Source: Anaeromyxobacter terrae (GTDB taxonomy: Bacteria > Myxococcota > Myxococcia > Myxococcales > Anaeromyxobacteraceae). Taken from it: a stretch of 64,000 bases of DNA. The stretch lies in contig NZ_JALCYY010000020.1 of the NCBI RefSeq assembly GCF_022690685.1, positions 22,625 to 86,624 on the forward strand, in the 5' to 3' direction. Both the position numbers and the translations under genes were made by a program. This document shows positions 11,284 to 22,637 of the stretch, piece after piece. The notes below the pieces were generated by a model. That model was not told the DNA's origin, searched no databases, and saw only the letters and a program-made list of their open reading frames with translations. Position 1 is the stretch's first letter, and every line of letters starts with the position of its first letter.

Positions 11284-12100
11284 TCAACGCCTTCGCGCCT
11301 CGGGGCAGTGGGCGGACAGGATGAGCCCCATTTGCGCCCCGGGCAAGGAGGTCCCACGCGCGCCCGGCGCGGCTGACCACTTGGCGCCCATGGCTCTGCC
11401 CTCGTGGTTGTATGTGCAACTGGGAACTCCCGGCGGGCGCTCGTCCTGGAGGCCCTGGTCACGGAAAGTGAAGCGAGCCCTTCCGGCGGATCGCGCGCGC
11501 GCCTTCTCGGTGGGCGGCCCTTCCGAACCCCAGGAGCCGGCGATTCGCGCCCGGACGCCGACCGGCTGCGGCGTCGAACCGGGAGACCCGGTGATCGCGC
11601 GTTCGGGGTCGGCGCTGCTCGCGTCGAGGAGCGGTGCGCCGCTCGAGGCGCACCCGCTCAGGTGCACCAACGCCGGGGCGTTCGGCCGCGGCGAGCATGG
11701 CGATGTCCTTGGCGAACGCGCCGGTCCAGAGGGCGGCCGTGCCGAGGGGCTCGGGAAGCGATGAGAGCGCCGGCAGTGTCGTGGGGGTCGTGCGCGACGG
11801 TGTTCCGGCGTCGGGGTCGGGAACGAGTCCGTAGCGCTCCTTCGCCAGGAAGGCGTAGGTCGCCTCCATATCCCCGCCATGGCGAAGCGGGCGGGGCTCA
11901 GGGCGAAGCGCGTACACGAAGCGCTCCGCCTCGCTTTCATGATGCGGTGCACCGTCGCCTCGAGGCGGTATCCGAGGGCTCCGGCGCGCCCTTCCCCCGA
12001 CTCGGTGGAGGTTCCCCGTGTGGCCGAGTCGAGACGCACCGCAGGAGCGCGACCCGCCGATGCTCGAGCACGCGCCGGATGCGATGAACGCTCGGTACTC
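11284..12100 (-). pseudogene. Possible remnant of a lipoprotein gene
   Basis: In one minus frame, near 11700-11900, a stretch beginning EATYAFLAKERYGLVPDPD and continuing to GAFAKDIAMLAAAERP has protein-like composition. Around 11690 the sense moves to another frame with LVHLSGCASSGAPLLDASS, VRARIAGSWGSEGPPTEKAR and CTYNHEGRAMGAKWS, ending at a stop at 11284. No single frame carries both parts with a good start. It may be a decayed gene or chance coding in GC-rich DNA. Family not recognised. Confidence 0.25.
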
Positions 12101-12453
12101 GTGACCGGCGCACGGGCGCTTCAGGCCGCCTCGCCAAGATCGGCTTCGACGCGCGCTACAGGGACGTCGTCCTTCGCCGCGCCGGGGGCGCGCCACGAGC
12201 AGGAGGGCACGGTCGTGCGCCGGGCCGCCCGAAGTCTGCATCGTACGAGGTGATGTCTCGGCCCGTTCCGCGAGGCGGCGGCGGGGGCGCGGGGCGAAAC
12301 CTATCGCCTCGCTGGCATCGAGAGGAGATCGACGGGGCCCGGGAGGAGCACGCGAGTCCGCGGGGGCCGGTCCTGCATCAGGCCTCCGAGCAGTTCCCGC
12401 ACTCGCGGGTGCGGGCGTCCTCGCCGGGATGGAGCTTCGTTCCGGAAGGCGAT

Positions 12454-12467
12454 GTTCCACGTGGAAC
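12454..12467. promoter_or_regulatory. parS site 1
   Basis: Perfect 14-bp palindrome GTTCCACGTGGAAC. This is the ParB-binding centromere consensus expected in myxobacteria and lies about 2 kb upstream of parA. Confidence 0.85.
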
Positions 12468-13318
12468 GGCGCGAGTCGCAAGGGAGTGAGCCAGGCGGTC
12501 CCGGACCCGCGCCGGCTGCGCGGTCCGCTCGCCGGTGAAGGCGCCCGGAGAACCCGTCGCGAAGGTCCGGCCCCTGCCCCACCACCGCTGAAGAGAGCGG
12601 GGAGCGTGGCGGGGTGAGCGTCCCATGCCCGCGGTGACGACGGGTAGCTGGAGAAGCTGGAGGCGGCGCGGGTTCGCTGCGCGGAGGCCCATGGCGACGC
12701 TGAGCGCTGGCGGGGCGAGGCACGCGTGGGCGCAGGGCGCGGGCGACGCAAATGGTCTGACGAGAAACTCGGCTCGCTGCTCGGCGCCACCGTCGCGGGG
12801 TGAGCCCGGGCGCGGGTCGCGGGGGGTGCTGAACTCGACTCGGACGTCGCAAGCGCAGGTCGGTTGCTCGTCCTGCGATGGGGGCTTCCCGAGGATGGCG
12901 AACGCAACGGGCTCTCAGCTCCCGGTTCGCCTCCGCCATCGAGCCGCGCTCGGTCTCCGCGATGCTCGATCGCGCCCGTACCCTCCGGCGCTGGGCGGTC
13001 GCCCGGGCGGAATGCAGCGCCTCCCGGTCTCCTGACGGGGCGATGTCCGTGCACGTGCGTGCGTCCGGGCTGTCGCGCTTCTGGATTTCCCGGGACGGAG
13101 GCGGTGCGGGTTCGCGGCGCCGGGGCCATCGCGCCCGGAGCGATGGCGAGGCGCGCGAGCGGCGCTTGGCCGAGGCCGTGGGCTGCGTGCGGTGGGCGGG
13201 CGCGGCTTCGCACGGACCGGACGGGCGGCCAACGCCGCGCCCGTGGCCGGAGAACGGTGCCCTCGGAGCTACGGGTCGCCTTCTGGAGGCACGCCCTTCG
13301 CCGGGAGGCGTGGAGCGT

Positions 13319-13332
13319 GTTCCACGTGGAAC
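13319..13332. promoter_or_regulatory. parS site 2
   Basis: Perfect GTTCCACGTGGAAC palindrome, 865 nt after the first site. Confidence 0.85.
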
Positions 13333-13837
13333 GTCGGGCACGGCGCGCGGCCCGGAGGCTCGTCGGTGCGTGCGCGGTGCCGGGGAGATGCCGGCTCGAG
13401 ATGGCCTCTCGCCGCCGATGGATCCGGGGTCTGCACCGGACCTCGATCCCCATCCCGCCTTCGGACTGATGGCCGTGGCCGCTTGCGTCGACCTTCCCCC
13501 GCTCGTGCTTCGACAGGGTAAGCGACGAGCGGATCGAAGATCGCTGGTCCTGAGCCAGTGCATGAACCGGGAGCCTCGGTAACAAACCAGACCGGGAGCA
13601 TGGGTGACAGTCGGCTGCGGGCTCGGAGGTGCCGGCGCCCTGGATCGAGAGCACCCGGTGGACGAGCGTCGGGCGTTATGTCGAGGCTCTGCTTCACGAT
13701 GGAGTGCGTGAGGCGTGGCCCGTCCCGTCCCAGAAGACGTACGGTCGTCCGAGGCAACGGTGCCCACCAGGAGCGACACCGAGTCGGTTCCCGAGCTCTG
13801 GGCGCGCGCAGAAGTAGGCCGAGGAGCCGCCGCCGCT

Positions 13838-13851
13838 GTTCCACGTGGAAC
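13838..13851. promoter_or_regulatory. parS site 3
   Basis: Perfect GTTCCACGTGGAAC palindrome, 519 nt after the second site. Confidence 0.85.
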
Positions 13852-14229
13852 GTTGCTGGGGCGCGGGCGCGGCTCACCGTCCACGGAATGAGGACCGCGT
13901 CGGCCTGCCCCGGGCGCCTGTCAGCCGGGAGCTGGCTCTTGGGAGGTCACCGCCTGGGCATCGCATCCGCGGCCGATGCGAAGGCGGGCGCGGCGCCAGG
14001 CCGCGTGACGCTCCTCTCTTCTCGAACGACGACCCGTCGCGCCGCGTCGTTGAAGGCAGCGACCACTCCCGGGCCACGCGTGCCGGGTGGCTCGGAATCG
14101 GGGTGACGGCAGAGTGCGCCGCGCGGGCAGGCTGAGCGCCGCGGGCGGTCCGCGCGTCGGCTCGCCGTTGAGCTGGGGACGCGCGCCAGGCCGGTCGGCG
14201 CCCGCGGGAAGCAGGCCCCCGGTGGCGGT

Positions 14230-14243
14230 GTTCCACGTGAAAC
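14230..14243. promoter_or_regulatory. parS site 4 (variant right half)
   Basis: GTTCCACGTGAAAC: one base off a perfect palindrome, with the GTGAAAC half typical of the Bacillus-type parS. 392 nt after site 3. Confidence 0.75.
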
Positions 14244-14286
14244 ATTCCGCCAGGCAGACCCGCGGCCGCTCCTGGCCCGGGAGAAC

Positions 14287-14300
14287 GTTCCACGTGGAAC
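14287..14300. promoter_or_regulatory. parS site 5
   Basis: Perfect GTTCCACGTGGAAC only 57 nt after site 4 and about 200 nt before parA, so ParB bound here could also affect parAB transcription. Confidence 0.85.
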
Positions 14301-14497
14301 AGCCGGAGGCGAGAAGGACGAGGGCGACGATGGGCGGAAAGCGGAGGCGCCGGAAGCGTTCGGGCGCCGCGTCGTGTCAGATCGATCGGGCACAGTGCGC
14401 GCCGGCGCGGCCAGGGGGTCGCGCGAACGAACCGAGAGGTCCCGAGTTGGCGAACACGACGGATGGGGCGCGCGCCCCGCGGACGGATGCTCAGGCC

Positions 14498-15277
14498 ATG
14501 GGCCGGATCCTCACCATCGCGAACCAGAAGGGCGGCGTCGGCAAGACCACGACGGCCGTGAACCTCGCCGCCTCCCTCGCCGCCGCCGAGCGGCGCACGC
14601 TCCTCGTCGACGTCGATCCCCAGGGGAACGCCGGCAGCGCCCTCGGCATCCGGCGCGACGAGTCGGAGCACTCCATCTACGAGGTGCTCGTCGACGGCGT
14701 GCCGATGGCGAGCGCGGTCCGCAAGACCGAGCTCAAGTTCCTCGACCTCGTCCCCGCCTCGAAGCACCTCGTCGGCGCGGAGCTCGAGCTCGCCGAGCTG
14801 GAGGCGCGCGAGTCGCGCCTGAAGCGTGCCGTGGACGAGGTGGCGGGCTCGTACGAGTACGTGGTCATCGACTGCCCCCCGTCGCTCGGGCTCCTCACGC
14901 TCAACGGCCTCGTCGCCGCCCAGGGCGTCGTCATCCCGCTCCAGTGCGAGTACTACGCGCTCGAGGGGCTCGCCGACGTGCTGAAGACCATCGAGCTCGT
15001 CCGCTCGAGCGCGAACCCGGGGCTCACGGTGGACGGCATCGTCCTCACCATGTTCTCGCCCAACAACCTCTCGAACCAGGTGGCGGACGAGATCCGGCGC
15101 ACATTCTCGGACCAGGTCTTCAAGACCGTCATCCCGCGCAACGTGCGGCTCTCCGAGGCGCCGAGCCACGGCAAGCCCATCCTGCTCTACGACGTGACGT
15201 CGAGGGGCTGCCAGAGCTACCTCGAGCTCGCGCGCGAGGTGACGGGCCGCTTCGGTCAGCTCGGAGGTGTCGCGTGA
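14498..15277 (+). CDS. parA: Chromosome-partitioning ATPase ParA (Soj)
   Basis: Walker-type ATPase whose gradient drives segregation of ParB-parS complexes. 259 aa starting at the ATG that gives MGRILTIANQKGGVGKTTTA, containing the deviant Walker A KGGVGKTT with its signature lysine. Walker A' LLVDVDPQGNA is near residue 40 and Walker B YVVIDCPPSLGLLTLN near residue 120. The compact N-terminus with no HTH marks the chromosomal type. The frame is open far upstream, but that part is low-complexity and carries parS sites. The stop overlaps the parB start by 4 nt. Confidence 0.96.
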   Translation: MGRILTIANQKGGVGKTTTAVNLAASLAAAERRTLLVDVDPQGNAGSALGIRRDESEHSIYEVLVDGVPMASAVRKTELKFLDLVPASKHLVGAELELAELEARESRLKRAVDEVAGSYEYVVIDCPPSLGLLTLNGLVAAQGVVIPLQCEYYALEGLADVLKTIELVRSSANPGLTVDGIVLTMFSPNNLSNQVADEIRRTFSDQVFKTVIPRNVRLSEAPSHGKPILLYDVTSRGCQSYLELAREVTGRFGQLGGVA

Positions 15278-16176
15278 GCCTGGCCGACAAGCGGAGGCCG
15301 GCGCTCGGGCGGGGCATGGCCGCCCTGCTCTCGAACGCGCCGCCGCCCGCGAGCGTCGCGACCGCGTCGGCTCCCGCCGCTGCGCCGGCGGCCGCCGGAC
15401 GCGGGCTGCTCTCGTTGCCGCTCGAGGCGATCGAGCGGAACCCGGAGCAGCCCCGCAAGCGCTTCGACGAGGCGAAGCTCGAGGAGCTCGCGGCGTCCAT
15501 CCGCGAGCACGGGGTGGTGGAGCCCATCCTCGTCCGCAAGGAGGGCGGCAAGTACCGCATCGTGGCCGGCGAGCGGCGCTGGCGCGCCTCGCAGCGCGCC
15601 GGGGTCCGCGAGATCCCCGCCATCGTGCGCGAGACGAGCGACCGGCAGGCGTTCGAGATCGCGCTCATCGAGAACCTCCAGCGCGCCGACCTGAACGCGA
15701 TCGAGGAGGCCGAGGCCTACGAGGTGCTCGCGAGCGACCACGGCCTCAAGCAGGACGAGATCGCGAAGCGGGTCGGCAAGGAGCGCTCGACGGTCGCGAA
15801 CGCCTTGCGGCTCCTGAAGCTCCCCGAGGAGGTGCGCGACTCGGTCCGCCAGGGTCAGCTCGACATGGGCCACGCCCGCGCCCTGCTCGCCATCGACGAC
15901 GCCGAGGCCATCAAGCGGGCGGCCCAAAAGGCCATCCGTGAGGGGCTCTCCGTCCGGGCGACCGAGGCGCTCGTGCGCTCGCTCGGGCGGAAGGAAAGCG
16001 ACCGCCCCGCCAGCACTTCCGAGAGCCCGGCCGTCAAGGCGCTCGGTCAGCGGCTGCAGCGCCGGCTGGGGGCCAGGTGTAGGGTCGTGCCCAAGTCTGC
16101 AGTCGCCGGGCGCCTGGAGATTGAATATTCCTCGCTCGACGAGCTGGACGGAATACTCGCGAAGATTGGAGCGTAG
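15274..16176 (+). CDS. parB: Chromosome-partitioning protein ParB (Spo0J)
   Basis: CTP-dependent DNA clamp that loads at parS and spreads. 300 aa. An N-terminal ParA-interacting basic segment (KRRPALGRGMAALL) is followed by the CTPase/ParB-N domain with ERNPEQPRKRFDE, IVAGERRWRASQRAG (the GERR nucleotide-binding motif) and IALIENLQRADLNAIEEA. The central HTH (QDEIAKRVGKERSTVANALR) binds parS, and the C-terminal dimerisation domain ends GRLEIEYSSLDELDGILAKI. GTG start within GTGA. Five candidate target sites lie just upstream of parA. Confidence 0.96.
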   Translation: MSLADKRRPALGRGMAALLSNAPPPASVATASAPAAAPAAAGRGLLSLPLEAIERNPEQPRKRFDEAKLEELAASIREHGVVEPILVRKEGGKYRIVAGERRWRASQRAGVREIPAIVRETSDRQAFEIALIENLQRADLNAIEEAEAYEVLASDHGLKQDEIAKRVGKERSTVANALRLLKLPEEVRDSVRQGQLDMGHARALLAIDDAEAIKRAAQKAIREGLSVRATEALVRSLGRKESDRPASTSESPAVKALGQRLQRRLGARCRVVPKSAVAGRLEIEYSSLDELDGILAKIGA

Positions 16177-16242
16177 TTCCCTGTACCGCCGCCCGAGGGG
16201 GCGGCAGCCCCGATGTCCGGGGAGCAACCACAGCGAGGACGG

Positions 16243-16776
16243 ATGTCCTTCTGGACAAAGCTGCGGGAGGAGGCGACGTCGCCGGCGGTCGGCGCGGACG
16301 CACCCGGAGCGCCCACGCCCGCGAAGTCACCGAACGAGGAGCCGAGAAACATGGCCATGCTGAAGCGCGATGAGCTGTCGTCCGTTCCCACCCCCACCGG
16401 CGATCTCAACGCCCTGCTCGGCCGCGGGTCCGAGTTCGAGGGCAAGCTCACCTTCGAGGGCACCGTCCGCATCGACGGCAAGTTCACCGGGACCATCGTG
16501 ACGAACGACGTGCTCGTCGTCGGCGAGGGCGCGAAGGTCAACGCCGAGATCACCTGCGGCACGATCATCGTGCACGGGGAGATCAACGGGAACGTTCGCG
16601 CCAAGAGCGCGATCGAGCTGCACCACCCGGCGCGCATGCGCGGCAACATCGAGTCGCCGTCCCTCATGATCGAGAAGGGCGTGATCTTCGAGGGGCAGAC
16701 CAAGATGGAGGGCGTGGAGAAGGGCGGCGCGAAGCCGGCCTCCGCTCCCGGCCCGGTCGCCGCCGTGAAGTCCTAG
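16243..16776 (+). CDS. Bactofilin (BacM-like cytoskeletal protein)
   Basis: Polymer-forming cytoskeletal protein with a right-handed beta-helix of short Gly-rich repeats: GSEFEGKLTFEGTVRIDGKF, VVGEGAKVNAEITCGTIIVHG, EINGNVRAKSAIELHHPARM. Unstructured Pro/Ala-rich tails flank it. parA-parB-bactofilin is the known Myxococcus order. The start is uncertain: ATG at 16213, 16243 (MSFWTKLREEA) and 16351 (MAMLKRDEL) are in frame, and the last has the best ribosome binding site (GAGGAG at 16336-16341, 9 nt spacing). In Myxococcus BacM the N-terminus is removed by proteolysis, so both forms may exist. A terminator follows. Confidence 0.9.
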   Translation: MSFWTKLREEATSPAVGADAPGAPTPAKSPNEEPRNMAMLKRDELSSVPTPTGDLNALLGRGSEFEGKLTFEGTVRIDGKFTGTIVTNDVLVVGEGAKVNAEITCGTIIVHGEINGNVRAKSAIELHHPARMRGNIESPSLMIEKGVIFEGQTKMEGVEKGGAKPASAPGPVAAVKS

Positions 16777-16800
16777 CCTTCACGACCACGCGAACACCCT

Positions 16801-16852
16801 AGAGACGAAGAGAGCGGGCTCCGGGATGACCGGGCCCGCTCTTCTCGTCTCT
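16801..16852. terminator. Hairpin between bactofilin and hsp20
   Basis: AGAGACGAAGAGAGCGGGC (16801-16819) pairs with GCCCGCTCTTCTCGTCTCT (16834-16852) with two mismatched positions. It lies between convergent genes and could end transcription from both sides. Confidence 0.6.
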
Positions 16853-16884
16853 GGGCGCGGAGCGCCCAGGCATCGCTTCGGGAG

Positions 16885-17322
16885 CTACGCCCCGATCTTC
16901 ACCTGGATGGCCCGCGGCTTCGTCTCGGCCCGCTTCGGCAGGTGGACGGTGAGCAGCCCGTTCCTCGCCTCGGCGCGGATCTTCTCGGCGTCGACCGTGG
17001 CCGGCAGCGAGAACGAGCGCGTGAACGTCCCGTACGCCAGCTCGATGCGGTGATAGCTGTCGCGCCTCGCCTCGTTCTCGAGCTTCCGCTCGCCCTTGAG
17101 CGTGAGCACCCCGTTCTCGAACCGGATGTCCACGTCCTTCGGGTCAACCCCAGCGAGGTCAAAGCGGAGCGCGAGCTCGTCGTCGTCCTCGAAGATGTCG
17201 CAGGGCGGAGTCCAGCCGACCGACTCGCTGGTCTTGTAGGTGCGGTCGTCGAACAGCCGGTTCATCTCGTCCTGGAGACGAGCGAGGTCACGAAAGGGCT
17301 CCCATCTCGTCGGCATCGCCAT
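16885..17322 (-). CDS. Small heat-shock protein, Hsp20/alpha-crystallin family
   Basis: ATP-independent holdase. 145 aa. The alpha-crystallin domain covers about residues 37-140: PPCDIFEDDDELALRFDLAG, VDPKDVDIRFENGVLTLKGE, YGTFTRSFSLPATVD and the A-x-x-x-N-G-L-L motif EARNGLLTVHLPK. The N-terminal WEPFRDLARLQDEMNRLFDD is typical. An ATG at 17331 abuts AAGGAGG with no spacing, whereas the ATG at 17322 has a normal 9-nt gap, so I take the latter. Convergent with bactofilin, divergent from the ATP synthase genes. Confidence 0.92.
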   Translation of the reverse strand: MAMPTRWEPFRDLARLQDEMNRLFDDRTYKTSESVGWTPPCDIFEDDDELALRFDLAGVDPKDVDIRFENGVLTLKGERKLENEARRDSYHRIELAYGTFTRSFSLPATVDAEKIRAEARNGLLTVHLPKRAETKPRAIQVKIGA

Positions 17323-17349
17323 GATTTTCATCCTCCTTTTGGCAACGCG

Positions 17350-17377
17350 AACGTAAAGCGGGGTCGCGGGCTGTCAA
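17350..17377 (-). promoter_or_regulatory. Putative hsp20 promoter
   Basis: On the minus strand a perfect TTGACA (17377-17372) and TACGTT (17355-17350) are 16 nt apart, just upstream of the hsp20 start and next to an inverted repeat at 17387-17408. Confidence 0.4.
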
Positions 17378-17386
17378 ACGGGAGGG

Positions 17387-17408
17387 CTTGGACAGGCGTA
17401 AGTCCAAG
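17387..17408. promoter_or_regulatory. Inverted repeat between hsp20 and atpH, possible operator
   Basis: CTTGGAC (17387-17393) and GTCCAAG (17402-17408) form a perfect 7-bp inverted repeat around an 8-nt spacer. It lies between the two divergent promoter candidates, just upstream of the hsp20 -35. It does not resemble CIRCE. Binding protein unknown. Confidence 0.35.
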
Positions 17409-17428
17409 TACTGTCGGGAGATTCGTGC

Positions 17429-17457
17429 TTGACCGTCGCACCCACACCGTGCTACGG
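17429..17457 (+). promoter_or_regulatory. Candidate promoter of the F1 ATP synthase operon
   Basis: TTGACC (17429-17434), 17-nt spacer, CTACGG (17452-17457). The -35 is good and the -10 poor. It would give a very short leader to atpH. Confidence 0.3.
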
Positions 17458-17469
17458 AGCGCGTCCCTT

Positions 17470-18009
17470 ATGATCATGGGTTCCATTGCCCGGCGGTACG
17501 CGCGGGCGCTCTTCAGCCTGGCTGTGGAGATGGGTCGAGTAGAGCCCTGGAGCGAGAGCCTCCAGTCCCTCAAGGAGGCTGTCGAGGGCTCCGCCGATCT
17601 CCGCGACGTTCTGTCCAACCCGGTGTACTCGCGCGAGCAGCGGCGGGCCATCGTGGAGAAGCTCACGGCCGCGTTCCGGCTCGAGGCCGAGCCCGCGAAC
17701 CTGCTCCTCCTCCTCGGCGATCGGAACCGCCTCGACTACCTGGGCAACATCGTCGAGCACTTCCGGGCCCTCGCCGACGCGCACCTCGGCCGGGTCCGCG
17801 CCAAGGTGACGAGCGCGGTCCCCCTCGACGCCGCCGCCGCGAAGGCGATCGCCGACCGGCTCTCGCAGGCGACGAAGGCGACCGTCCTCCTCGACCGCGA
17901 GGTCGACCCCGCCCTGCTCGGCGGCGTCGTCGCGCAGGTCGGCAGCGTCGTCTACGACGGCTCGGTCCGCACCCAGCTCGAGGATCTGCGGCGCCAGCTG
18001 AAGCAGTAG
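17470..18009 (+). CDS. atpH: ATP synthase F1 subunit delta
   Basis: Part of the peripheral stalk joining F1 to Fo. 179 aa of normal length. The N-terminal GSIARRYARALFSLAVEMGR is the family signature, with the N-terminal helical bundle to about residue 105 and the C-terminal VDPALLGGVVAQVGSVVYDG motif near residue 148. Either the ATG at 17470 or the one at 17476 may be used. First gene of atpH-A-G-D-C, which here is separate from the Fo genes. Confidence 0.95.
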   Translation: MIMGSIARRYARALFSLAVEMGRVEPWSESLQSLKEAVEGSADLRDVLSNPVYSREQRRAIVEKLTAAFRLEAEPANLLLLLGDRNRLDYLGNIVEHFRALADAHLGRVRAKVTSAVPLDAAAAKAIADRLSQATKATVLLDREVDPALLGGVVAQVGSVVYDGSVRTQLEDLRRQLKQ

Positions 18010-18052
18010 CGAACCTTAACTGTCAGTTCATCCTCCTCCGGAGAGCCTCACG

Positions 18053-21951
<3,899 letters not shown>

Positions 21952-21954
21952 CCG

Positions 21955-22353
21955 ATGGCGCTCACCCTCGACATCGTCACGCCGGAGCGGCGTGTCCTCT
22001 CCGTCGCCGCAGACGAGGTCCGCGCGCCGGGCGTCGCGGGCGGCTTCGGCATCCGCCTGAACCACGAGCCCTTCATGACGGCGCTCGAGCCCGGCAGGCT
22101 CACGTACGTGGAGGGCGGGCGGGAGCACCACTACGCGGTGGGCGGCGGCTTCCTGCAGGTCGCCGACAACCGGGTCATCGTGCTCGCCGACACCGCCGAG
22201 GCGGCGGCCGACATCGACGTGGAGCGGGCGAAGCGCGCCTTCGACGAGGCGCAGGACCGGCTCCTCCGCCTGACCGAGCAGGACGGCCACTACGCCGAGG
22301 AGTCGGCGCGCGTGCGCCGGGCCGCGGCGCGGCTCTCGGTGGCCGGGCGGTAG
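21955..22353 (+). CDS. atpC: ATP synthase F1 subunit epsilon
   Basis: Rotor subunit and intrinsic inhibitor of F1. 132 aa. The N-terminal beta-sandwich LTLDIVTPERRVLSVAADEV and GFGIRLNHEPFMTALEPG (family GxxGILPxHAP, here divergent) are followed by a helical C-terminal hairpin from about residue 90. Last gene of the F1 operon; a strong terminator begins 27 nt later. Confidence 0.94.
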   Translation: MALTLDIVTPERRVLSVAADEVRAPGVAGGFGIRLNHEPFMTALEPGRLTYVEGGREHHYAVGGGFLQVADNRVIVLADTAEAAADIDVERAKRAFDEAQDRLLRLTEQDGHYAEESARVRRAAARLSVAGR

Positions 22354-22380
22354 GTCCGCTCACCTCACGGCTTCGACCTC

Positions 22381-22418
22381 GCGGGGAGGCGCATGGCGCG
22401 CCTCCCCGCTGCTTTTTT
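22381..22418 (+). terminator. Rho-independent terminator of atpHAGDC
   Basis: Perfect 12-bp stem GCGGGGAGGCGC (22381-22392) with GCGCCTCCCCGC (22398-22409), 5-nt loop, followed by TGCTTTTTTC. It ends the F1 operon cleanly before gyrA. Confidence 0.9.
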
Positions 22419-22536
22419 CAGGGCGCGAGAGGCACGAAAAGCGGACGGATCGTGAAAGACGCGGGAGGGCGCGGCGGGGTCCGCGCGCTCATCGCGGCGA
22501 GGGCTCGGCACGCCCGCCCCGGGACGGGCAAAAGCG

Positions 22537-22565
22537 TTGAATCTCCGAGGGAAACCGGCTAAAAC
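22537..22565 (+). promoter_or_regulatory. Putative gyrA promoter
   Basis: TTGAAT (22537-22542), 17-nt spacer, TAAAAC (22560-22565), about 70 nt upstream of the gyrA ATG and after the atpC terminator. Confidence 0.45.
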
Positions 22566-22637
22566 CACCCCTTCTCCCAGGTGGCCCGCGCGCTCGAACC
22601 CCCTCGCGCGCCTCTGGCCCGGGAGGGAAGAGCGCCG

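Larger units (their letters stand above)
11253..14497. other. Gene-poor 3.2-kb region carrying a parS array
   Basis: No convincing intact gene. Long open frames exist on the minus strand (731 and 527 codons), but they are Arg/Pro/Ser-rich, mutually overlapping, and contain the parS palindromes translated as VPRGT or FHVEH. Five parS-like sites lie at 12454-14300. At 11284-12100 on the minus strand, two frames contain natural-looking fragments (EATYAFLAKERYGLVPDPD, then LVHLSGCASSGAPLLDASS and a 100-residue tail), suggesting a decayed lipoprotein gene. The region lies directly upstream of parA, and I infer that it serves mainly as the centromere-like ParB loading zone. Confidence 0.6.

Noticed and set aside
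11459..13884. Minus-strand open frames of 731 and 527 codons across the parS region
   Set aside because: They are rich in Arg, Pro and Ser, overlap each other in different frames, lack recognisable motifs and translate the parS palindromes. GC-rich DNA lacks stop codons, so length alone is not evidence.
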